Under the pieces are notes generated by a model, which had not been told where the DNA came from, made no database searches, and saw only the letters and a program-made list of their open reading frames with translations. Positions 43,598 through 50,940 of a DNA stretch of 64,000 nt are shown piece after piece. Position 1 is the first letter of the stretch. Each line of letters begins with the position of its first letter. Made by a program: the position numbers and the translations under genes. Origin of the DNA: Abyssisolibacter fermentans (GTDB lineage: Bacteria > Bacillota > Clostridia > Tissierellales > MCWD3); the NCBI RefSeq assembly GCF_001559865.1, contig NZ_LOHE01000077.1, positions 1-64,000 of the forward strand. The letters are read 5' to 3'.

Positions 43598-44188
43598 TTA
43601 TAAATGTCTTGGGCTATATTTATCACCATATTCTTCTTTTGCTTTTTTTGTGTATTTCAAAATGAAATCAGATTTAGCATCTGTATATCCATCTCGGTTA
43701 TGCTCATACTTTTCTAGTAGTCTTAATTTAAGTTTACCATATTCGTTAGCGACTTCTTCATGCTGTATAAGATAGTCTCTAAAATATAATTCATTCCAGT
43801 CATCATAATATCGAACATGCAAGTGATATACTTTTTCTGCAAATCCTTCTTTTGTATAGCCTTTATTAAATGCCATACTCATATATGGTTTTTTTTGAGA
43901 TGACATCAATAGCCAACCATTATTCAGTAGTGTATCTTTCAATTGTTCAATATTGCTCTTGTTATCTACTTCCAATAAAATATCAACTGTCGGCTTAGAA
44001 ATCAATCCTTTAACAGCACTACTTCCTATATGATTAATGCGTATGATACTTTTTTTATCAATAAAACTCAAAAGTCTTTGTTTTTCAATTTCATACCAAT
44101 TTTTATAATCAGTATTATGTTCTTTTAAGATGATGGGGAATAATTCCCATAATTCTTCAAGTGTCATTTCTGACAATTCTTTTCCCAT
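43598..44188 (-). CDS. GrpB/UPF0157 nucleotidyltransferase-fold protein
   Basis: The 196-residue protein has the GrpB marks: INHIGSSAVKGLISKPTVDILLEV (GSS and Asp residues of a nucleotidyltransferase-like site), HLHVRYYDDWNELYFRDYLI, and EYGKLKLRLLEKYEHNRDGYTDAKSDFI. Biochemical function is not established for most members. AGGAGG precedes the ATG at 44188. Confidence 0.9.
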   Translation of the reverse strand: MGKELSEMTLEELWELFPIILKEHNTDYKNWYEIEKQRLLSFIDKKSIIRINHIGSSAVKGLISKPTVDILLEVDNKSNIEQLKDTLLNNGWLLMSSQKKPYMSMAFNKGYTKEGFAEKVYHLHVRYYDDWNELYFRDYLIQHEEVANEYGKLKLRLLEKYEHNRDGYTDAKSDFILKYTKKAKEEYGDKYSPRHL

Positions 44189-44321
44189 ATATACCTCCTC
44201 TCAAAAACTATACAGTTGTTCGTTGCTCCTATATTAATTATAAATAAATAATAGTCATTTGTATAATAATTTTTAATATTTTTGTTAGGTTATATAAATA
44301 GTTTTATCTAAAAGTTTTATA

Positions 44322-44430
44322 TTAATGCTCTTTAACTGATTTAATATACTTTTTAGGTGTCATACCCGTATATTTTTTAAAAACAGTGGAGAAATAATTT
44401 TGATTTTTAAAGCCTTATGCAAATGTTGTT
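44322..44430 (-). pseudogene. Remnant of an AraC-family regulator
   Basis: The minus strand encodes the very end of an AraC C-terminal helix-turn-helix: GFKNQNYFSTVFKKYTGMTP followed by KKYIKSVKEH and a stop. Just before it the frame reads T-T-F-A-stop where the family normally has an aromatic residue, and no recognisable sequence lies upstream. The rest of the gene is lost. Confidence 0.75.
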
Positions 44431-44662
44431 ATAAAACAAATAGCAAGGTGGCTAAATAGATGTTAAACTTGTAAAAAGTATTGTCTTTAGATTTTTATAA
44501 ACTTAGAAAATATAAATTATTAACTATAAGTAATTAAATAGATTTTAAAATTAAAAATAGTACAAATAAATGATATTTCTTTTATTTGTACTATTTTTAT
44601 TATTTATGTTTGTTTAGATATCAGCAACATAATCTAGGTAAGTAAAATAATTAAAAAAAGTA

Positions 44663-44691
44663 TTGCAATTTCATGTCTACAAGTGTAGACT
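44663..44691 (+). promoter_or_regulatory. Promoter of the BlaI-M56 operon
   Basis: TTGCAA (44663-44668), 17 nt, then TAGACT (44686-44691). Operator 1 covers the spacer and -10. Confidence 0.5.
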
Positions 44692-44722
44692 ATTTATAGA
44701 GTCAAAAACTACAAATGTAGTT
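44675..44722. promoter_or_regulatory. Two BlaI/MecI-type operators
   Basis: GTCTACAAGTGTAGAC (44675-44690) and AACTACAAATGTAGTT (44707-44722) are perfect palindromes with the TACA-N2-TGTA core of BlaI/MecI sites. Their centres are 32 bp apart, just before the blaI-like gene, implying autoregulation. Confidence 0.8.
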
Positions 44723-44737
44723 ATAGGAGGTGAAAAA

Positions 44738-45124
44738 ATGAATCAATTACCGAAGATTACTGATTCTGAGTGGATAATTATGCAAATTGTTTGGAACGAT
44801 CCACCACATACTTCTAGTGAAATTATGGATAACTTACCTGTAAATATTAATTGGAGACCAACTACAGTCAAGACATTATTAAGTAGATTGGTGAAAAAAA
44901 ATATAGTAAGCTATGAGAAAAAGAATAGGACTTACTATTATTATCCATTATTATCAAAGGAAGAATGCATAAGAGCAGAGAGTAAATCATTTCTACAAAA
45001 TAAATTTGGTGGAGCATTAAAGCTTATGATAGCTAATTTTCTAGAAATAGAGGATTTGTCTGACAAAGAAATAGACGAATTAAAAAACATACTAGATAAT
45101 AGAAAAAATAAAGAGAGGGAGTAA
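44738..45124 (+). CDS. BlaI/MecI-family repressor
   Basis: The 128-residue repressor has the family winged helix: ITDSEWIIMQIVWNDPPHTSSEIMDNL, then WRPTTVKTLLSRLVKKNIV, then YYYYPLLSKEE, and a C-terminal dimerisation helix. The usual protease-sensitive region is present, but the cut site cannot be defined. ATG 44738 follows TAGGAGG and lies just after two operators; the frame is open upstream across them without a start signal. Its stop is one base before the M56-M23 gene. It would repress its own operon until the M56 partner inactivates it. Confidence 0.93.
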   Translation: MNQLPKITDSEWIIMQIVWNDPPHTSSEIMDNLPVNINWRPTTVKTLLSRLVKKNIVSYEKKNRTYYYYPLLSKEECIRAESKSFLQNKFGGALKLMIANFLEIEDLSDKEIDELKNILDNRKNKERE

Positions 45125-45125
45125 T

Positions 45126-46637
45126 ATGGGTTATAATAGTATATTAAATTGGTTGTTAGATACATCTATCAAAGCAAGTGTAATAATTATAGTTATAATC
45201 TCTTTCAAATTCATATTAAAAGATAGAATCGGAGCTAATTTGAACTACAACATTTGGTTTCTACTTTTAGCAAAATTAATTATACCTTTTGCTCCAAAGA
45301 CCTCATTTAGCATTTATAATTTACTGCATATTTTATATAGTAATATAAGTGCAATTGGTGATATAGTTCAAAATAATTCACATAATACTGTAGAGTTAAT
45401 TAATAGCAATATAACTGAATTAGATATAAATAGGTTTGGATTTAATTTTAACGAAATTAATTCAATCAACTTAACTAATTTATGTTTTAAATTAGTATGT
45501 ATTTGGGGATTAGTTGCTATTGGTATAGTATTATTTGCGATAGTTAATGATGTGATATTCAGAAAAAACTTAAACAAGTGTAGCATTTTGAAAGATAGAA
45601 ATATAATAGCTACATATAATGCTTGTCTAGAAAAGATGCATATAAATAGAGATATACCTATTATTATGACAGATATGATAAGTACTCCTGCTATATATGG
45701 TGTGATACGACCGAAAATATTATTGCCATTAAATATTACTGAGTTACTTGATGAAAATGAGCTTAAATATGTTTTTTTACATGAGCTTTCTCACTATAAG
45801 AGAAAAGATGTGGTTGTATTCTGTTTAGTAACTATTTGCAAAGCACTAAATTGGTTTAACCCAATAGTGTGGTTTGGTTTAAATAGTATGAAATTTGATT
45901 GTGAGATAGCATGTGATGCTTTGGTGTTATCTTACATAAAAAATGATGAATTGATTGAATATGGAAACACTATACTTAATTTACTTAAAAAAGTTAATAA
46001 CAAGGTTGTTAAGCCTTTAGGGGTTGTTGGAATGCTAGGATACAAATCTAATTTGAAAAGGAGGATAATAATGATTACGAAGTTTAAAAAAAGGACATTT
46101 AAAATAGTAACAATATCAATTGTAACAGTATGTTTAATGGGTGGGATGTTATTAACAAATGCAAAGGGTGAAACTAATTTTAGTATTAGTCAGTTAAAAG
46201 GAGAAAATGTAAAAAATGAAATGTTATGGCCGATTCCAAATAAATATATAGTAATAAATGATTATGGATTAAAAACTCATCCTGAGATCAAAAAGCAAAA
46301 ATTTCATACCGGTATAGATATAAATGCAAAAAAAGGTGACTTAATCGTAGCTGTAAAAAGTGGGAGGGTACAATATTCTGGGGAATTGGATTCATATGGT
46401 CAAGCTATAATAGTTGCGCATGATAATGGATTAAGTACACTGTATGCTCATTGTGAAGAACTGCTTGTAAAAGAAGGTCAAAATATTAAGGCAGGTGAAG
46501 GAATTGCCAAAGTAGGTTCAACAGGATCTGCTACAGCACCACATTTACATTTTGAAGTAAGACAAAATGGTAAACATGTAAATCCACTACTAGAAGAGTA
46601 TTTGGGAAATATATTAGAAAAAAATAATGGAAATTAA
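45126..46637 (+). CDS. M56 (BlaR1/MecR1-like) sensor protease fused to an M23 peptidoglycan peptidase
   Basis: The first 300 residues are a BlaR1-like membrane zinc protease: helices at about 15-60 and 120-145, the HELSH motif (His219-Glu220, His223), Glu260 in CEIACD. In BlaR1/MecR1 the C-terminus is an extracellular penicillin-binding sensor. Here, after a helix at about 326-345, the C-terminus is an M23 LytM-type endopeptidase with its ligands: HTGID (His394, Asp398), YAH (His441) and HLH (His473, His475). A cell-wall-cleaving or wall-binding domain thus replaces the beta-lactam sensor. A perfect internal ribosome site before Met316 could also yield the M23 part alone. Confidence 0.92.
   Translation: MGYNSILNWLLDTSIKASVIIIVIISFKFILKDRIGANLNYNIWFLLLAKLIIPFAPKTSFSIYNLLHILYSNISAIGDIVQNNSHNTVELINSNITELDINRFGFNFNEINSINLTNLCFKLVCIWGLVAIGIVLFAIVNDVIFRKNLNKCSILKDRNIIATYNACLEKMHINRDIPIIMTDMISTPAIYGVIRPKILLPLNITELLDENELKYVFLHELSHYKRKDVVVFCLVTICKALNWFNPIVWFGLNSMKFDCEIACDALVLSYIKNDELIEYGNTILNLLKKVNNKVVKPLGVVGMLGYKSNLKRRIIMITKFKKRTFKIVTISIVTVCLMGGMLLTNAKGETNFSISQLKGENVKNEMLWPIPNKYIVINDYGLKTHPEIKKQKFHTGIDINAKKGDLIVAVKSGRVQYSGELDSYGQAIIVAHDNGLSTLYAHCEELLVKEGQNIKAGEGIAKVGSTGSATAPHLHFEVRQNGKHVNPLLEEYLGNILEKNNGN
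46058..46073 (+). promoter_or_regulatory. Internal ribosome site and start inside the M56-M23 gene
   Basis: AAGGAGG (46058-46064) lies 6 nt before an in-frame ATG (46071, Met316). The product from there starts KFKKRTFKIVT then a hydrophobic run, resembling a signal peptide or anchor before the M23 domain. Arg/Lys-rich coding could produce this motif by chance. Confidence 0.4.
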
Positions 46638-46715
46638 TTAGAAATAAAGCTTTTATTGGGTACCCTTAGAGAAATATAATAAATAATTAACAAATCAAGT
46701 TATTGGATAAATTAA

Positions 46716-46762
46716 TAAAAGATAGCTTACACTAATTCATATGAGTAAGCTATCTTTTATTA
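46716..46762. terminator. Terminator after the BlaI-M56 operon
   Basis: AAAAGATAGCTTAC pairs perfectly with GTAAGCTATCTTTT; A- and T-rich flanks could serve the convergent lipoprotein gene too. Confidence 0.82.
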
Positions 46763-46781
46763 CTAACTTATAAAAAAGAAA

Positions 46782-47369
46782 TTAATTCTCAAAAGGATCA
46801 ATAGTCTGTTTGTATTCTATAGGTTTGCCATCAGGTTCTTCACTGAAAATATTTTTTTCATTTCTTAGTGGTTTTTCATAGTGAAAATTTCTTTCTATAC
46901 TAATTATTTTCCATTCATCATCTTCTTTAGCAAAATTATATTTTTTTACTACGGTATACGGTATTATGCTTTCATTATCACGTGGTGTTACTACCTTTTT
47001 AATATAAACATTTTTTAAAGATTTGAATTCATATACTCCTGAAATATGTACCTGTGCATCATATTGCTTAAAATTATTTTCAGCTGTAAAATTATATGCT
47101 TTTTCATATTCTGCTTTGTTCAAATTTTCAACAGGTATTATAAAATTTCTTTCAATATGCTTTTCTTCATTTATAATGCTGCTAAATAACGGTTTTATGC
47201 TGTTGAAATAATCATCATACTTAATTAGACAGCTAGCAAATTTATTATCTAGAATTTCAACTTTTTTTGCTGTTTCTACAATATTCTTGTCTACACTATT
47301 ATTACATCCTGCTGTGCATAATACAATTAAAAAAATAAGAATAATTAAAACAAAAACATTATTTTTCAT
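46782..47369 (-). CDS. Lipoprotein of unknown function
   Basis: The 195-residue protein has a lipoprotein signal peptide ending CTAGC, with Cys22 as the lipidated residue. The mature part is mixed alpha/beta with no recognised domain; patterns such as EYKFKSLKNVYIKKV and EWKIISIERNFHYE look like a small ligand-binding or NTF2/DUF4878-like fold, which I cannot confirm. GGAGG precedes the ATG at 47369. Convergent with the M56-M23 gene. Confidence 0.75.
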   Translation of the reverse strand: MKNNVFVLIILIFLIVLCTAGCNNSVDKNIVETAKKVEILDNKFASCLIKYDDYFNSIKPLFSSIINEEKHIERNFIIPVENLNKAEYEKAYNFTAENNFKQYDAQVHISGVYEFKSLKNVYIKKVVTPRDNESIIPYTVVKKYNFAKEDDEWKIISIERNFHYEKPLRNEKNIFSEEPDGKPIEYKQTIDPFEN

Positions 47370-47831
47370 ATAAATACCTCCTTTTAAAAGAATGTCATAT
47401 TATTACCATTGTAAACAATATTAATACATATTGCAAATTATTATAAAACTTATTACTTTTTATTAATAAGTTATTTCTGAATTATTAACTAAACTACTCA
47501 TAGTTTTGTAGTTTTGTGAATAAGCATGATTATATTAAAAATAAAATAATATTTACTCTTGATTTTTGAAACTGTTAGGTAAGGCAGTAAAACAGATTTA
47601 CATGTAAAATTTGACAATAAATTGATTATTATATGTGTGAATTCAGACGATTATAAAGAAGGCGATATAATCAGATTTAATATTGATAGATATCATGTGT
47701 TAAATGAATAAAAATAAAAATATAATATGTTAAGCCTTAATATACTCATAAACTATTTTTGATATAATCTCTTTTTTAAGTTATTATAATTATATTATAA
47801 TAATGTGAAAGCTAAAAAAGGAGATTTTTTA
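47370..47831. other. Intergenic region with a possible coding remnant
   Basis: About 460 nt. At about 47587-47711 the plus strand is open for 41 codons ending in VNSDDYKEGDIIRFNIDRYH..stop, with protein-like composition but no start codon and a stop just before it. It may be the tail of a lost gene. The rest is AT-rich without clear signals. Confidence 0.35.
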
Positions 47832-48644
47832 ATGGGTAAATATGAACAGTTAGCAGATAAAGTTGAATTCTATTTAGATAATAATAGATTAAGTGAAATA
47901 CAAGAATTTCTTATTGAAAATTCTAATTTGCCAGGAAGGAGAGCAAATTTAGAACTTGCAAAGGCTTTTGGAGATTATTTTGAAGGTAAAGTTATAGATG
48001 ATGAATTATGGGATATGTTACATAGCTTTAGTAGTATAAACAATTGTGATGCGCCTACAAATGATCCAAAAGAGTTTCTGCCTTTTTGTGCTTTACAAGC
48101 ATTTGGGAGTATTTATCTATACTTAGATAAGCAGAAACGTGCTATTATTTTTAGTCTACTAAAAAATTCAATGAATGACCCTAGATGGAGGATTAGAGAA
48201 GCAGTTGCAATGAGTTTTCAAAGAATTGCAGAAAAAGATTTTCAAGTAATCAGAGAACTAATAAGCTTCTCATACAAAGACTCTAATTTTTTAGAAAAAC
48301 GCGCTTTTGCCTGCGCACTTGCACATCCTCCGATATTGAGTAAAAAAGAAAATGTATTGTTTTGTCTTCATATAAGTGAAGAAATATTAAAAGATATCAA
48401 TAATCTAAATCCCACTGACTATAGAAATGAAAGTTTTAAAATTCTACAAAAAGGTATGGAATATGCGATTAGCGTATTTGTAGCAGAATTACCGACAGAA
48501 GGTTTTAACATGATGAAGAATTATGCTATGATTGACAATGAAATTATTAAAAAAATAATAAAATCAAATATAAACAAAAATAGATTAAGAAAAAAATATA
48601 TAGAAAAAGTTGATGAAATCTCTGATATCTTGATAACTGATTAA
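47832..48644 (+). CDS. HEAT-repeat-like protein
   Basis: The 270-residue all-helical protein has repeated helix pairs such as SMNDPRWRIREAVAMSFQRIAEKDFQVI and YKDSNFLEKRAFACALAHPPIL, in the manner of HEAT/AlkD-like repeats. No AlkD catalytic residues can be assigned with confidence. ATG 47832 follows AAAGGAG; a GTG 27 nt upstream is in frame but overlaps that site. Cytoplasmic. Stands alone before a terminator. Confidence 0.75.
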   Translation: MGKYEQLADKVEFYLDNNRLSEIQEFLIENSNLPGRRANLELAKAFGDYFEGKVIDDELWDMLHSFSSINNCDAPTNDPKEFLPFCALQAFGSIYLYLDKQKRAIIFSLLKNSMNDPRWRIREAVAMSFQRIAEKDFQVIRELISFSYKDSNFLEKRAFACALAHPPILSKKENVLFCLHISEEILKDINNLNPTDYRNESFKILQKGMEYAISVFVAELPTEGFNMMKNYAMIDNEIIKKIIKSNINKNRLRKKYIEKVDEISDILITD

Positions 48645-48711
48645 CATAAAATTACATAAGTTTATTTTCTTCAAAATGTGTTTGGACATCTATCGAATTG
48701 TAATATTAATG

Positions 48712-48765
48712 AAAACTCACGACTATTGGTAATAACTATATTATGTATAGCCGTGAGTTTTAAAT
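48712..48765. terminator. Terminator between convergent HEAT-like and GGDEF genes
   Basis: AAAACTCACG pairs with CGTGAGTTTT over a long AT-rich loop that itself has CTAT/ATAG. Confidence 0.65.
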
Positions 48766-48787
48766 GTTTTAGATTAATTTTTAGCTT

Positions 48788-49957
48788 CTAAGAATTATTA
48801 GATATATCAAATTTATAATAATTTCTACTTTCTTTTTTCCTTTTCTTTTCCAAATACATACAAGCATCTATATGTTTTATAAATTCTTCTGTTTTCATAT
48901 TTGAGTTATATCTATATATTCCATATCCTGCACTAACACTTAAATTATATGGTTTAATATTAAGCATATTATAACTATGCAATTTATTTTTTATTTTAGT
49001 AATTATTTTTTTTAGATCATCTTCTTTTTTAAAATTTACAATAATAACAAATTCATCTCCAGCATATCTAGAAATAAAATCACATGGTTTAAAACATTCC
49101 TTTATTATCTTAACAATCGTTTTTAATGCTTCATCACCTTCAGTATGTCCATAACAATCATTTATAAGTTTGAAATTGTCTGCATCAATCATTATACCAG
49201 CAAAACTTTTTGATGGGTTTATATTTTTTATTTTACTTTCTAAATAGTAATCTAAATATTGTCTATTATAGGCATTTGTTAAATAGTCTAAATTTATGAT
49301 TTGATTGCGTAATTGTAAAAAAATTAATATAGTAGAAATAGTCATCCCACACCAAATTAAAGATAGTTTGTAAAATATAATTTGTAGAATACAGCATATC
49401 ATAGGAGGAAATAAAATAAGCAATAAAGATTGTAAGTTTCTTTTTTCAATTTTATTTCTATTAAAAGATATATTTACAAAAGATAGCAATAACATAATAT
49501 AGCTTAGTGCTATAAATAAGGTATATAAATTACCTAATTTTAAATTATTACTATTGTCAAAATAAAAAAGAGCTTTATGAAAAGTATTTGTTAAAACAAG
49601 TATAGAATTAATCATAATTGGTATTAAATATGGTATAATTAATTTTTTCATTCTTATTTTGCTTTGATGTACCTGATAATCAATGTACAAACCCAAAAAT
49701 GATGCAGGAAAGGCAAATAGCATATAATATATAGTATTTATAACAAAATGTGCTGTTTCATTAGCAAAAAAATTAGTATTTTCTATAATCCATTTAAAAC
49801 TTCCTAAAAGTATTAACAAGCAATTAATTATAATAAGAAAAATAAAAAGTTTATTTTTACTAAAAAAGCAAGAATTATTTCTTTTAAGGTTTGTACAAAT
49901 AATAATAAGTAGAATAAAAGCTAAAATATTTATGTCTAAATTTATTAATAATTCCAT
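48788..49957 (-). CDS. Membrane diguanylate cyclase (GGDEF)
   Basis: The 389-residue protein has about seven N-terminal transmembrane helices (residues 1-215), resembling histidine-kinase-type 7TM sensors, then a GGDEF domain: DADNFKLINDCYGHTEGDEAL and RYAGDEFVII. The signature is AGDEF, a variant found in active cyclases. The product-inhibition site RxxD five residues upstream is not present (CDFIS instead). It would make c-di-GMP in answer to a membrane or small-molecule signal. No EAL or HD-GYP partner is in the window. Confidence 0.9.
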   Translation of the reverse strand: MELLINLDINILAFILLIIICTNLKRNNSCFFSKNKLFIFLIIINCLLILLGSFKWIIENTNFFANETAHFVINTIYYMLFAFPASFLGLYIDYQVHQSKIRMKKLIIPYLIPIMINSILVLTNTFHKALFYFDNSNNLKLGNLYTLFIALSYIMLLLSFVNISFNRNKIEKRNLQSLLLILFPPMICCILQIIFYKLSLIWCGMTISTILIFLQLRNQIINLDYLTNAYNRQYLDYYLESKIKNINPSKSFAGIMIDADNFKLINDCYGHTEGDEALKTIVKIIKECFKPCDFISRYAGDEFVIIVNFKKEDDLKKIITKIKNKLHSYNMLNIKPYNLSVSAGYGIYRYNSNMKTEEFIKHIDACMYLEKKRKKESRNYYKFDISNNS

Positions 49958-50124
49958 AAAATCACCTTTACCTTTTATTTCATTATAAACTTAAATTTAT
50001 TATATCATAAAATACCTGGAATATGTCAAAAAAAACCTAATTTATTATAAATAATATTATATTAGATATATATTTACAATAAAATAATTAAATATGTAAA
50101 AAAGAAGAGATAATAAAATAAGTA

Positions 50125-50153
50125 TTGACTTAGAACAAATGTTCGGATAAAAT
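50125..50153 (+). promoter_or_regulatory. Promoter with a LexA-type box in its spacer
   Basis: TTGACT (50125-50130), exactly 17 nt, then TAAAAT (50148-50153). The spacer contains GAACAAATGTTC (50133-50144), matching the Gram-positive SOS box GAAC-N4-GTTC with an outer G on the right. LexA binding there would block polymerase. Confidence 0.72.
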
Positions 50154-50300
50154 ATTTATATTCCGTCTATTATTATTGAAGAGATATATCTATGTAAATG
50201 GAAAACAAAGAAAAAGAGTAATATAAAAATTTAATATAGTACAAATTATAATAAAATAAATAACTGGTAAGAGGTGGTAAATATAAAAAAAGGAGATATA

Positions 50301-50561
50301 TTGTACGTTAGGATAGATCACAAAGTAGAAGGAGCTCAGGTTAATAGACAAGATTTTCTTGATCATATAAAATATCTTCAAGGAGTATCAAAAGAGAGAT
50401 TTTTCATGGGTGGAGGATTTAAAAAGAAAGCAGGTGGAATGATTGTTTTTGCTGCAAGTGATTTAGATGAAGCAATTAAAATTTCAGAAGCAGATCCTTT
50501 AATTTCAAGAAATTTATATACATACGAAATAGTAGAGTGGGAAATGATTATTTTTTCGTAA
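50301..50561 (+). CDS. YciI-family protein
   Basis: The protein of about 87 residues has the YciI-like ferredoxin fold pattern: a first strand YVRIDHKVEG, then HIKYLQGVSKERFFMGGGF, then GGMIVFAASDLDEAIKISEADPL and a final strand. The best start is TTG at 50301, five nt after AAAGGAG; a GTG at 50274 opens the same frame but lies inside another AGAGGTGG. Members are small dimeric proteins of mostly unknown function. The only promoter seen upstream carries a LexA-type box, which hints at DNA-damage control. Confidence 0.83.
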   Translation: MYVRIDHKVEGAQVNRQDFLDHIKYLQGVSKERFFMGGGFKKKAGGMIVFAASDLDEAIKISEADPLISRNLYTYEIVEWEMIIFS

Positions 50562-50732
50562 CATTATTCTGAAGTACAGGTTTTTAGTGAAAATATTAGA
50601 TTAACTTATAATCAAAAAATGACATCTAGAATTTTTTAGTTTATAATAGTTATATTGGAAGAATTAAACCTTAATTTAGATGTCCATCTATATTATTCTA
50701 GTTAATGAAAGTTAAAAAATAATGTGTGAATT

Positions 50733-50890
50733 ATCCATGATTATTCATGTTATTGTGAATGATATGATGAGGTTCATTTAATGGTGTTTTTTATAATCAG
50801 ATGTAATCTTATTTATAAATCTCTTATTTAGTTTCTTCATAGGAGTAAGCGATTCACAGCTCGCAATTTTCTATGAATAATCTGGAATTA
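50733..50890 (+). mobile_element. MITE-like palindromic element R4
   Basis: 158 bp. Ends TCCATGATTATTCATGTTAT and CTATGAATAATCTGGAATTA, as in R1. Inner part has TTCTTCATAGGAGTAAGCGATTCAC in common with R2 and 61330-61400. No coding capacity. Confidence 0.65.
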
Positions 50891-50940
50891 TAATGGTTAG
50901 ATAATTATTAAGGTAAATTCATAAAAGAAAGGGTGATGGA

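Noticed and set aside
46058-46637. Splitting the M56-M23 gene into two genes
   Set aside because: The frame is continuous without a stop and the junction resembles the normal M56 tail, so one gene is annotated and the internal start is listed only as a possibility.
50190-50381. Hydrophobic 63-codon minus-strand frame over the YciI gene
   Set aside because: Antisense to the YciI gene and its leader; no ribosome site.
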